Shown here in pieces: positions 10,395-21,100 of a stretch of 64,000 nucleotides of DNA (its first letter is position 1; each line of letters begins with the position of its first letter). The notes beneath the pieces are model-generated. The model ran no database searches and was not told the origin of the DNA. It was given only the letters and a program-made list of their open reading frames with translations. The translations under genes were made by a program, and so were the position numbers. Origin of the DNA: Pampus argenteus (taxonomy: Eukaryota > Chordata > Actinopteri > Scombriformes > Stromateidae); the NCBI GenBank assembly GCA_036937835.1, contig CM072879.1, forward strand, positions 14,811,001-14,875,000. The letters are read 5' to 3'.

Positions 10395-10576
10395 TCACCT
10401 GCTGTAATACATAAAACAAAAGTCTGTAATAAAAGTCTAATATTTTATAAGTCCATGAATAAATAAGATGTATACACGTAAACATTGAAGGGGGGGGGGG
10501 GGGGGGGGGGGGGGCACCTGTAATGTGTCTGCATATCCCTCAGAAAGGAGGTAGTTGCGCCCCTGCTCTAGGTGAT

Positions 10577-12885
10577 CAGTGCAGTGTAACAGTGCAGCGC
10601 AGTGAGACAATGCAGTACAACAAATGCAGTGAAGCGAAACAATGCAGTGCAACAAATGCAGTGAAAGTAACAATGCAGTGCAATAAATGCAGTGAAACGT
10701 AACAGTGCAGTGTGTAAAATGCAGTGCAATAAATGCAGTGTAACGTAACAATGCAGTGCGTAAAATGCAGTGCAATAAATGCAGTGTAACGTAACAATGC
10801 AGTGCAATAAATGCAGTGTAACGTAACAATGCAGTGCAATAAATGCAGTGTAACGTAACAATGCAGTGCGTAAAATGCAGTGAAGCGTAACAGTGCAGTG
10901 TGTTAAATGCAGTGAAACGTAACAATGCAGTCCGCAAAATGCAGTGAAATGTAACAGTGCAGTGCGTAAAATGCAGTGCGATAAATGCAGTGTAACGTAA
11001 CAATGCAGTGCAACAAATGCAGTGTAACGTAACAATGCAGTGCAATAAATGCAGTGTAACGTAACAATGCAGTGCGTAAAATGCAGTGAAACGTAACAGT
11101 GCAGTGCGTAAAATGCAGTGTAACGTAACAATGCTGTGCGCAAAATGCAGTGAAATGTAACAGTGCAGTGCAATAAATGCAGTGTAACGTAACAATGCAG
11201 TGCGTAAAATGCAGTGCAATAAATGCAGTGCAATAAATGCAGTGTGACGTAACAATGCAGTGCAATAAATGTAGTGTAACGTAACAATGCAGTGCGTAAA
11301 ATGCAGTGAAGCGTAACAGTGCAGTGTGTTAAATGCAGTGAAACGTAACAATGCAGTCCGCAAAATGCAGTGAAATGTAACAGTGCAGTGCGTAAAATGC
11401 AGTGCGATAAATGCAGTGTAACGTAACAATGCAGTGCAACAAATGCAGTGTAACGTAACAATGCAGTGCAATAAATGCAGTGTAACGTAACAATGCAGTG
11501 CGCAAAATGCAGTGAAATGTAACAGTGCAGTGCGTAAAATGCAGTGCGATAAATGCAGTGTAACGTAACAATGCAGTGCGTAAAATGCAGTGTAACGTAA
11601 CAATGCAGTGCGTAAAATGCAGTGAAGCGTAACAGTGCAGTGTGTTAAATGCAGTGAAACGTAACAGTGCAGTGCGTAAAATGCAGTGCAATAAATGCAG
11701 TGTAACGTAACAATGCAGTGCGTAAAATGCAGTGCAATAAATGCAGTGTGACGTAACAATGCAGTGCAATAAATGTAGTGTAACGTAACAATGCAGTGCG
11801 TAAAATGCAGTGAAGCGTAACAGTGCAGTGTGTTAAATGCAGTGAAACGTAACAATGCAGTCCGCAAAATGCAGTGAAATGTAACAGTGCAGTGCGTAAA
11901 ATGCAGTGCGATAAATGCAGTGTAACGTAACAATGCAGTGCAACAAATGCAGTGTAACGTAACAATGCAGTGCAATAAATGCAGTGTAACGTAACAATGC
12001 AGTGCGTAAAATGCAGTGAAACGTAACAGTGCAGTGCGTAAAATGCAGTGTAACGTAACAATGCTGTGCGCAAAATGCAGTGAAATGTAACAGTGCAGTG
12101 CAATAAATGCAGTGTAACGTAACAATGCAGTGCGTAAAATGCAGTGCAATAAATGCAGTGCAATAAATGCAGTGTGACGTAACAATGCAGTGCAATAAAT
12201 GTAGTGTAACGTAACAATGCAGTGCGTAAAATGCAGTGAAGCGTAACAGTGCAGTGTGTTAAATGCAGTGAAACGTAACAATGCAGTCCGCAAAATGCAG
12301 TGAAATGTAACAGTGCAGTGCGTAAAATGCAGTGCGATAAATGCAGTGTAACGTAACAATGCAGTGCAACAAATGCAGTGTAACGTAACAATGCAGTGCA
12401 ATAAATGCAGTGTAACGTAACAATGCAGTGCGTAAAATGCAGTGAAACGTAACAGTGCAGTGCGTAAAATGCAGTGTAACGTAACAATGCTGTGCGCAAA
12501 ATGCAGTGAAATGTAACAGTGCAGTGTGTAAAATGCAGTGTAACGTAACAATGCAGTGCGTAAAATGCAGTGAAGCGTAACAGTGCAGTGTGTAAAATGC
12601 AGTGTAACGTAACAATGCAGTGCGTAAAATGCAGTGAAGCGTAACAGTGCAGTGTGTTAAATGCAGTGAAACGTAACATTGCGGTGTGTTAAATGCAGTG
12701 CGATAAATGCAGTGTAACGTGACAATGCAGTGCGTAGAATGCAGTGAAACGTAACAGTGCAGCGAAACAAAAAACGTCAAAGCAGTGCAGCAGTGCAGTA
12801 CAGTGCAGCAGTGCTGTACAGTGCAGCAGTGCAGCAGTGCAGTGCAGTGCAGCAATGCAGTGCAGCAATGCAATGCAACAATGCT
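10577..12885. repeat. ATGCAGTG minisatellite, spacer copy 2
   Basis: Same array as at 4194-6502, shifted by 6383 bp, with the same 426/504-bp spacing of the CAGTCCGC variant and the same long stop-free stretches on the minus strand. No difference from the first array was found. Fast-evolving arrays normally change length quickly, so this points to a very recent duplication or to an assembly repeat. Confidence 0.92.
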
Positions 12886-14783
12886 GTCGGAAAGAGGAAG
12901 TCAATTAAGTAGCCTACCCATAAAACTCCAAACTACCCCTTTAATTCCTATTATTCTTAACTTTACTAGTTTCATACTTACTGTGTGGCACATTTAAATT
13001 GATCACTCCTCCTATTAGTACTAAAGAAACTAGTATCACTAGTAAAATATTTATGTTTGTATAAGTTTGCTGAATGGGTGGCTGGAGTAGAGTTTAAAGG
13101 TTTGTATGAAGTATAAAATGTAATATCTGGTATGTGCAGAACCACGTGCTTCTCAGGGCTTCAAGACTCACTGTTTTTTCTTCAGTTCACAACAGGATAT
13201 ATTGAAATCAACACATTTACATCTGCTGTTACCCACATCCTGTTGTCATTTTACACTGACGGTAAAACTTGAGATGTGCTACCTTTTCATATTTATTGGA
13301 AATATGCTCACTGGATTGATTTTGGCTGCAGCACTCCACTGAGAATCCCACTGTTAGACCACAACCTCATTCTCAATACTATCAGCCTGTTGTCATGAGG
13401 TTTCTGAATGATTTAAACTTTGTAAGATTTGTTAAGTCTTGAAAAATAATATTTTGGACCGAGTGCTCAGTAAGAGCTTGATAAGTTATTCATTAACTCA
13501 GTTATTTCACTTAGCACTTGTTCTGCTTCATAAAGAATTCATTCACAAACAGATTTCATACTGTAAGATGATATTTTCCGTAGGATTGATTTGAATTTCA
13601 GTTCCTTATTCACCCAGTTCTGCTTTAGTACAACCTGTTCAGCACTTAAAAAAATTTTTTTTTTTCCTTTTTAGGTTATGTGTTTCTTGAACTATATAGT
13701 CTTATTTTTTATACCATGATTATTAGTAATACATTTGTTTCTACAGTGGCCCTGAGAGCTCAACACACACACACACAAAACAAATGAAAATACATGTAAC
13801 CTCTCTTTTCTTTCACTTTTTTCCCCTAATGTAATAGAGTAGAAATTGCTTACATCTTCATATTTGTATTGTTTTAAGAACATTCAGCAGCTAACTGCCT
13901 GATATTTCCCTGAGCAAACAGAAACAAAAAAACAGAGCTAAAAGAGAGTAAATATTGGACTTACACTCATAAGGTGGACAGAAACATGACTCCAAATGAA
14001 TGATAATGTTGCTCCATATTTAACGGATGAGTAAATAGGCAACTGTTTGATTTATCAACTTAAAAGGTGAAGATATATTCGTGCCTGCTGCCCCCAAGTG
14101 GCCAAACAATCAGTTAATGCAGGTTAGAGGTGTCCCCTGGATTATTATTGACTGGGTGAACAGGGCTCAAGGATATTTTTGCTCCGAGGCCCTCCAGTGA
14201 GTTGACCTGGCTCTGGCTTCACGGAAGTAATAACACTATGTAACACCGGTTTTGTTATTTCCTTATGGCTAAGAAGTATAGAAAATGTCTAGTATTTCCT
14301 TCTCAAACTTTGTTTTTGTGACCTAGGCAATGATATTTTGAAATTGAGATATTTCCAATTCATTCACGTAGAGTTACAAAAAAAACAATGTGTTTATCAT
14401 AAAAATATACAAAAGTATACAATACAGCCACTGAGCCCCAGTCCCCAAATATAGTCTCCCATCATCGCATCCCGTGATTCTTATGTTGTTGTTTTTTTCT
14501 CACTTTATGTGAATGAAAATATACAAATTCTCCCGTTTTCCCATTGGAAATGGGCCAATACTAAAATACCAGTGTCCTGGTCACAAATGCAAAAATCTGA
14601 GAATGACAGCAAGATACTTTTTTAGATATAAATAAAATAAATAAATAACACTACACAGGGACAAAAAAAACAAACACAATTTTGTTAGACAGTGCAATCT
14701 TTAATTTTGGGAACCCATTTTTGCAAATAATTTCCTTAAAAAAATTACAGTAGAACTTTCAAAATTTAAACACGTTTAATTGA
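12886..14783. other. AT-rich spacer part, copy 2
   Basis: Second copy of 6503-8400. No coding frame or RNA gene is seen; the CTCF-like motif recurs at 14086-14104. Confidence 0.6.
14086..14104. promoter_or_regulatory. CTCF-like site, spacer copy 2
   Basis: Duplicate of the motif at 7703-7721, in the same orientation. Confidence 0.35.
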
Positions 14784-14822
14784 GAATCACCAATTGTACT
14801 CAACATAGTGAAATCAGTGATC

Positions 14823-15236
14823 GTATCAAGTCTCCTGATTGGTCGAGTCTTTACAACTCCCTCCTCTGTGATGCTACAACCAGCCCTCCCCTCTTCTCTG
14901 TTTGCGGCTCACAACCGAGTCATCCGGCACACGGAGAGACGCGGCGGAGGAAAACGGCAACTTCACCTTGTCCTTTGAAAAGCCGCCACTGTCCTCACAG
15001 GGCGAGTTAGGTCGGACACAGCCGCGGGAGAAGGATGAAATAGAAACAGCTCGTTGGTTATTTTATTTTTTTTTAAACAGGTGTCAGTCCGGCGCAGTCA
15101 CCTTTCGTCCTGCTGTATGCGGTTCACTCGTGCGTTTCGCGTGAAATGAAAACACTCCGCACGCGCCTGTTTCCGTCGCATTCACTTGTTGTCCACGAGC
15201 TGCCACGATGGTTAAATGTCCTGTTTAATGGTCGAG
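14823..15236 (+). promoter_or_regulatory. CpG-rich promoter and first-exon-like segment, spacer copy 2
   Basis: Second copy of 8440-8853. The inverted CCAAT box is at 14838-14842 and the donor-like GAG|GTATGTAAG at 15234-15242. If active, both copies would start transcription to the right, here through hAT copy 3 and on towards the gypsy element, which lies in the opposite orientation. Confidence 0.4.
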
Positions 15237-15698
15237 GTATGTAAGACCGTGACTTTTACAGCCTCACATGCTGACAAACGGGCTCGTACACACGGAGCTG
15301 CTTTGGTATACGCCTGGTAGCCCTAATAAAAAAAAAAATTGAATATGGGCCTAATGTTTATGGGAGAACTTAAAGTGTGTTTGCTGCTTAAAAACGAGTT
15401 TTCATTGACTGTATCGTGGTCCACCTTGTGTTTGCTATGGCGGTGTTGAATTCCTATATTTTTGATATTGTTGGCTATTCCTACAGTCAGTGGCGCAAAA
15501 AGTGGGTATGCACTATATGCGGCGCATAGGGGCGCCGCGTTAGAGGGGGCGCCAAAGCGATGGGGGAACAATAATTTCGAGTCGGCATTTTCTGTATTTA
15601 ACAGCTGTTTGTGTATGTGTAAATGATATGATCAATAACAGAGGGGCATGTCACTAATTAGGCGCCCCTTCGCTCCCTCACCTCTCCTCTCCTCCTCT

Positions 15699-15731
<33 letters not shown>

Positions 15732-15809
15732 TAAGCGTTCCAGTGCGCGCCCCTCCGGGCACGCGCTGGCGCGGTTTTTTTTCCATTCATTTTAATCGCG
15801 TTGTCACAG

Positions 15810-15934
15810 CTAAAGATGGAGAGGCAGAAAAAAAGCTGTCCAGAGCACAAAGCAGAAAACGGAAGAGGGAGAAGGAGAAAGGTTTTGAGGGGATGAAAAA
15901 AAGCTTTTCGAGGTGGTTGAAAGACAGTGGTTAA
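15810..15934 (+). pseudogene. hAT transposase N-terminal remnant, copy 3
   Basis: Same basic segment as copies 1 and 2. The T at 15793, which distinguishes this copy, lies just upstream. Confidence 0.55.
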
Positions 15935-16275
15935 GTTATGTCAGTGTATCAAGAGGAGGCTTGTAAATATTCAGGATAGCAAAGCTACTAGCAAAACGAC
16001 AGGTCCAACTGTGGGAGGAAGGACTTGATACACGTTCTTCATTCTTTCAAAACTTCACTTTATTTAGATGTCAGGAATATGGTTTCATTTAGTGACGTTT
16101 TAGATTCGTTTCCAATGAGATATTATTGATATAACTGCCTCTGTGTCAGTTGATGTTTAATATAAGTTCCTACTTATTTTGTTTTTGGTTCCTACCTACC
16201 TGCATGTAAGTTAATGATGATGATAATTCCAGCACTGGTCATCATAAAAAGGAACCAGAGAGGCACTTTAGGTGC

Positions 16276-16776
16276 ATGGTTTTCAATGTTATTGTCGACA
16301 CAGTCCTGCAAGAGTTGTCTGACAGGTTTTCCAATCTTCAGCTTGTGTCTGAGAAATTTAAATTCATCACTAAAATGGAGCACATGACACAAGCTGAGCT
16401 GGAGGAATCAGTTACCAGATATGCCCTGACTACCTGTGATGTTTCCAGAGATATCATTCAAGAAATGTACCCAGCAAGCCGTCTACTGAAGGGTTACAAG
16501 GCTCTTGAGAAGTTGAATTTCCTCATACAGGAGAATCTTGATTTGGTGTTCCCAAATTTGACAGTAGCCCTTAGAGTATTCCTGACCATGCCTCTGACGG
16601 TTGCATCTGCAGAAAGATCCTTCAGTAAGCTGAAGCTTATCAAAACATACCTTCGTTCAAGTATGAGCAATGATCGCCTGACCCAGGGCACGACATGTAA
16701 CAATTTAGTGGTAGGTAGAGGACTTATTTATGTTATTACATTGTTATACATTATTTTTTGTGTTTTATTGAGCTGA
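16276..16776 (+). pseudogene. hAT transposase C-terminal fragment, copy 3
   Basis: Third identical translation of the hAT dimerisation-domain fragment. It carries the same truncation and the same divergent hydrophobic tail after NDRLT. Confidence 0.85.
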
Positions 16777-16937
16777 TCACCTGCTGTAATACATAAAACA
16801 AAAGTCTGTAATAAAAGTCTAATATTTTATAAGTCCATGAATAAATAAGATGTATACACGTAAACATTGAAGGGGGGGGGGGGGGGCACCTGTAATGTGT
16901 CTGCATATCCCTCAGAAAGGAGGTAGTTGCGCCCCTG

Positions 16938-16945
16938 TCACACAC
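16938..16945. repeat. Target-site duplication, right copy (TCACACAC)
   Basis: Matches 2695-2702 exactly and directly follows the terminal GCGCCCCTG of hAT copy 3. Confidence 0.75.
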
Positions 16946-17608
16946 ACAACACATTTTAACAGTTGGAAATAAATTGTTTTTTTTAATTTTTCCCATCTGT
17001 TTCAACCGTGTCATTATGAGAACATGATGTGTCATTCCTTTAATGAATGTTGGGACTTCCAATTCACTCGTGTTGGCTAAATCAACATCAAATGTGTTGG
17101 TGATTAGCAAATGGCCAACAGTGGATCTGGGTGTATCGAATCATAAATGAATCATAGAGGACAAGATGAACAAACAGGAAATATGAAGAGAAAAAAAAAA
17201 ACAACTTAAAGGTTAAAGGTGTCTTGTAATCAGTGTTTAGGCTGTGCACTAAGATAAACTACACGCCCTCTTGTAACTGAATTTCTGCTTTATTCTTTCT
17301 GTCATTAACTCTTTTGTACTAACAGTATATGATAAAAATATATTCGCCCACTGACATCAATCCAACCGCACCACTGCCAGTTAAGCTTCACAAAGAGGAG
17401 AAAAAAATGTTTCTCCAAAGATTTAACACTTGGCTTTTGTTTTCCGTGCTGTCTCGTCTCCTACCTCAAATTTATTTATTATTGTGTATTGCGTTATCAA
17501 ACACCAACGGCACGCTTTAATATGTAGAAATGTATGTAGTATGAATTCTCACTGAGTACACTTAAATAAGTGCCAGTCTGAACACAACACATACTCAAAA
17601 CCTGCTTC
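16946..17608. other. Host sequence between the composite hAT element and the gypsy element
   Basis: AT-rich, non-coding as far as I can see. It should be the continuation of the host sequence that ends at 2702. Confidence 0.55.
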
Positions 17609-17612
17609 GTGT
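17609..17612. repeat. Target-site duplication of the gypsy element (GTGT), left
   Basis: GTGT directly precedes the TGTGG start of the left LTR and recurs at 22837-22840 after the right LTR. Four to six base pairs is the usual size for Ty3/gypsy integrases. Confidence 0.65.
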
Positions 17613-18128
17613 TGTGGCGTCTGAACGCAACAACCTTAACAACACAAAGTTTGTGGTGTTAAGGTCCAATTTATTAAAGCAAAATAAAAGCAGGAACTTT
17701 CCAGTCCAACATAAATTCCTCCCGAGCCGGGGACAGTCAGGGTTAAAGGGAAAAAAGGGGCTTTCACGCTCTGTCCTAAATTGCCTACAAAACAAAAGAG
17801 AAAAACATGAGTTTTCAAATAAACATCATTAAACAATGCGGCATGAGTGGAGTGTGGAGATCGTCACTTACCGCCGGACAGTGTTTCCCCCAGGAGGGTT
17901 AAGCACAGAGTGAGGGACCCAACCTGAGCTCCTTTTGAGCACAGCTGCCTCTGATTGAACAGGTGCGATCAATTCCAGCTGCTCCAGGATGATACGTGGT
18001 AGGTACCGCCCCTCCACTAGTTGCCCTAGGCAACGGGCCTGTCTGAGGCCCTGCACTTCGTGTCCCTCACTCTGGCTCACCCTGTAAGAAACCTTACCTG
18101 TCCGGCGGGGCTGGAGCGAGACTCCACA
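17613..18128 (-). repeat. 3' LTR (516 bp)
   Basis: From TGTGGCGTCTGA at the left to GACTCCACA at the right. From ACAAAGTTTG rightwards I find no difference from the 5' LTR. A 19-nt block right after the leftmost 12 bases differs from the corresponding 22-nt block of the 5' LTR. An AATAAA signal on the minus strand lies at 17670-17675. The gag-pol stop codon (17868-17870) lies inside this LTR. Confidence 0.9.
17634..17664. repeat. Imperfect 31-nt palindrome in the 3' LTR
   Basis: CCTTAAC at the left pairs with GTTAAGG at the right, and 14 of 15 possible pairs match around the centre at 17649. The left arm belongs to the block that is specific to this LTR, so the palindrome is absent from the 5' LTR. 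Confidence 0.8.
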
Positions 18129-21100
18129 TATCCCCCCCCTAAGCTCGCCGCTCGGGCCGGGAGCTTCATCTCCTTCATAGCGCCGAGACAAGGCATCGGC
18201 ATGTTGTATGGCTTTGCCGGGCCGATGCTCAATCTTGAACCGGTAGTTCTGGAGTTCCAGAAACCACCGGGTGATGCGGTCATTGCGGTCCTTGTTAATG
18301 GCCATCCACTTCAGCGGGGCGTGGTCAGTAACGAGGGTGAACTCTCTGCCCCAGAGATAGTAGCGGAGATGGCGGATGGCCCACTTCACTGCCAGGGCCT
18401 CCTTCTCCACCGTTGAATAGTTACTTTCGTGTTTTTGTAGCTTTCGGCTCACGAAGGTCACGGGGTGTTCATCCCCGTCGATAACTTGGGACAGGACGGC
18501 CCCCAGACCAGTCCCCGACGCGTCGGTGTGGAGAATGAAGCGTTTTTTAAAATCAGGGGCCACTAGCACCGGCTCCTCACAAAGAGCCCCCTTTAGTGTC
18601 TGGAAGGCCCTCTCACTTTCCTCTGTCCATTTTACATGGTGTGGCAACCTCTGTCGGGTTAAGTCATATAGCGGGGCTGCAATTGTAGCAAAGTGATTAA
18701 TAAACCTCTGGTAGTACGACACCAGACCAATGAAAGATTTCACCTGTTTTTTGGTGACTGGCCGGGGCCAACTCCGGATCTTCTCGATTTTCGTCCCTTG
18801 GGGTTTCACACAGCCTCGCCCTACAGTGTAGCCCAGGTAGTCTGTCTCTTTTAGGCCCAACCGACACTTTTTTGCATTGGCTGTTAACCCCGCTCGTCGT
18901 AGGGCCCCTAAGACAGCTTCCAGGTGCAACAAATGGAGGCTCCAGGTGGCGCTGTGGATGACAACATCATCCAGATAGGCAGCCGCATACTCACGGTGGG
19001 GGCGGAGCACCCTGTCCATCAGGCGCTGGAATGTAGCAGGGGCTCCATGGACACCAAACGGGAGAACTGTGTATTGGAAGAGGCCATCTGGGGTGGAAAA
19101 GGCCGTCTTCGGTTTGGTCGTCTCAGTGAGGGGTACCTGCCAGTAGCCTTTAGTCAAGTCTAAGGTGCTGACGAACCGGGCAGGACCAAGTCGCTCGGTT
19201 AACTCATCCACCCGTGGCATGGGGTAGGCATCAAACACAGAAATGTCATTAAGTTTGCGAAAGTCATTACAAAATCTTGACGTACCATCGGGTTTTGGGA
19301 CCATCACTATAGGACTGGACCAGGGACTAGAGGACTCTTCAATTACACCCAGTTGTAGCATCTTCTTGACCTCCTCTCGGATCACTTCCCTGCGGGCTTC
19401 CGGGATGCGGTAGGGCCGTTGCCGCACTACTTCCCCGGGTGTGGTCTCGATATGATGCTCGATGATACGGGTCCGTCCGGGGAGGTCAGAGAAGACATCC
19501 TGGCTCCGACCCAGCAACTCTTTTATGTCTTGGAGTTGTTCAGGTGCAAGGTCCTCTCCTATGACCACTGGGGGTAGAGCCTGAGGAGAAGTGGAGGTTA
19601 ACAGGGACACGGAGGGCAAAGGACCAGCGGGGTTCCATTTTTTTAGAATGTTCACGTGGTATACCTGATGACCTTTTCGCCGGCCCGGCTGGCTTACCCT
19701 GTAGTTGACCGAGCCCACCTTCTCCACTATTTCATAGGGCCCCTGCCACTTGGCCAGGAACTTGCATTCGCTGCTGGGCACTAGGACCAGGACCTTCTCC
19801 CCCACTTGAAACTCTCTGAGGCAGGCCCCCCGGTTGTAGGTGCGGGACTGAGTTGCCTGTGCCTTCAGCATGTGCTCCCGGACGATGGGCCAGACACGCC
19901 TTGCCCTTTCCTGAAAAAGCTCAACATGTTCAATTACACTGCGGTGGGGCGAGGGCTGGCTCTCCCATGCTTCCTTGGCCAGGTCCAGTAGTCCCCGAGG
20001 GTTGCGGCCGTACAGCAACTCGAAGGGGGAGTAGCCAGTGGATGCCTGGGGCACTTCCCGGATGGCAAACAGTACATAAGGGACCAGCTGGTCCCAATTC
20101 TTACCATCAACATCAATCATTTTTTTCAACATTTGTTTAAGGGTGCTATTAAATCTTTCCACTAAGCCGTCAGTCTGGGGGTGGTACACAGAGGTGCGAA
20201 TCTGCTTAATTTTTAGCCACCGGTATAAGGTTGTCATTACCCTTGACATAAAACAGGTCCCCTGATCCGTTAAAACCTCCTCCGCTATGCCCACCCGACT
20301 AAACAATAAAAAAAGTTCCCTCGCAACCGCTTTAGCCGTGGCGGTGCGTAAAGGTATTGCTTCGGGATAGCGTGTGGCATAGTCCAGAATTACCAGAATG
20401 TATTTGTGTCCTCGGCCGGATTTGGGCAGCGGGCCGACAATGTCCATGGCCAGTCGAGCAAAGGGGGTGCCAATGAGGGGGAGGGGGACCAGCGGGTTGT
20501 GTTGGTTAGGCCGCGGAGCTGACTTTTGACACTCAGGGCAGGCTCTGCAGAAGTCCTCCACAGCCCGTTTGACCCCGGGCCAGTAGAAGCGAGCTAGAAG
20601 GCGGTCGTAGGTCTTTTGAACCCCGAGGTGTGCCCCCAGCTGGTGGGTGTGTGCTAAATAGAGAACTCGGGACACATAGTTTTTCGGTACCAACAACTGT
20701 TCTACCAGGTCCCCCCCTTTAGCTTTCACCCCTCTATAGAGTAAACCATTGTTGATTGCAAAATAGGGGGTTGTAAGTTCACTCACCCCCTCGCATAGTT
20801 GGCCGTCTATGGCCGACACCGTGCGACGTGCAGCATCCAAGTTGGGGTCGGACCACTGGGAGGTGGCGAATTCCCCCTTCCGGCCAGGGCCCCCGGCCTC
20901 AGCTGCTGGGAAGTCTGCGAAGGGGTCACTCTCCTCTGGTGTGGCGACCTTCTCTCTCTCACTGGCCCCGCCGTCATCATCGGAGCTCCTGTCCTGAGGC
21001 CCATCGGACGTGGGACGGAAGGCAGGACACGCAGGCAGGGTGGTGCTGGCCGATGCATGCTGGTTTTGGCGCCGTCTTCGTCTAGGCGGGTCAGGGTGCA

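Larger units (their letters stand above)
9105..10565 (+). mobile_element. hAT element, copy 2 (chimeric middle copy)
   Basis: It has the same termini and contents as copy 1, but the 29-nt CA tract (9318-9346) matches copy 3, whereas G at 9411 and the 25-nt G tract (10490-10514) match copy 1. A T-run at 9392-9400 is 9 nt here and 8 nt in the other copies. These known differences account exactly for the length differences (1480, 1461, 1450). A left half like copy 3 joined to a right half like copy 1 is the expected product of unequal crossing-over between two flanking copies, with the exchange between about 9347 and 10489. Confidence 0.85.
2703..16937. mobile_element. Composite hAT element: three hAT copies and two 4.9-kb spacers in tandem
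   Basis: Three direct copies of one hAT element (lengths 1480, 1461 and 1450 bp) bracket two 4922-bp spacers that appear identical. The outer ends are flanked by the same octamer, TCACACAC, whereas the inner flanks (CTCTAGGT right of copies 1 and 2, CCTACAGT left of copies 2 and 3) do not match. An insertion of a single element followed by a local duplication of flanking DNA would not put matching octamers outside the whole block. The simplest reading is that the left end of one element and the right end of another were mobilised together with the DNA between them, then amplified by unequal crossing-over. Homologous integration of a circle carrying one element plus one spacer into a resident element would give the same arrangement. 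An assembly artefact adding one extra unit is also possible. Confidence 0.7.
15488..16937 (+). mobile_element. hAT element, copy 3 (right boundary copy)
   Basis: 1450 bp with the same imperfect 11-bp terminal inverted repeats. Markers are a 29-nt CA tract (15701-15729), T at 15793 where the other copies have G, and a 15-nt G tract (16872-16886). Unlike copies 1 and 2 it is followed by TCACACAC rather than by the minisatellite, so it is the right border of the whole composite. Confidence 0.85.

Noticed and set aside
9097..10573. CCTACAGT and CTCTAGGT around hAT copy 2 as its own target-site duplication
   Set aside because: The two octamers agree at only three of eight positions, so copy 2 is not an independent insertion into the spacer.
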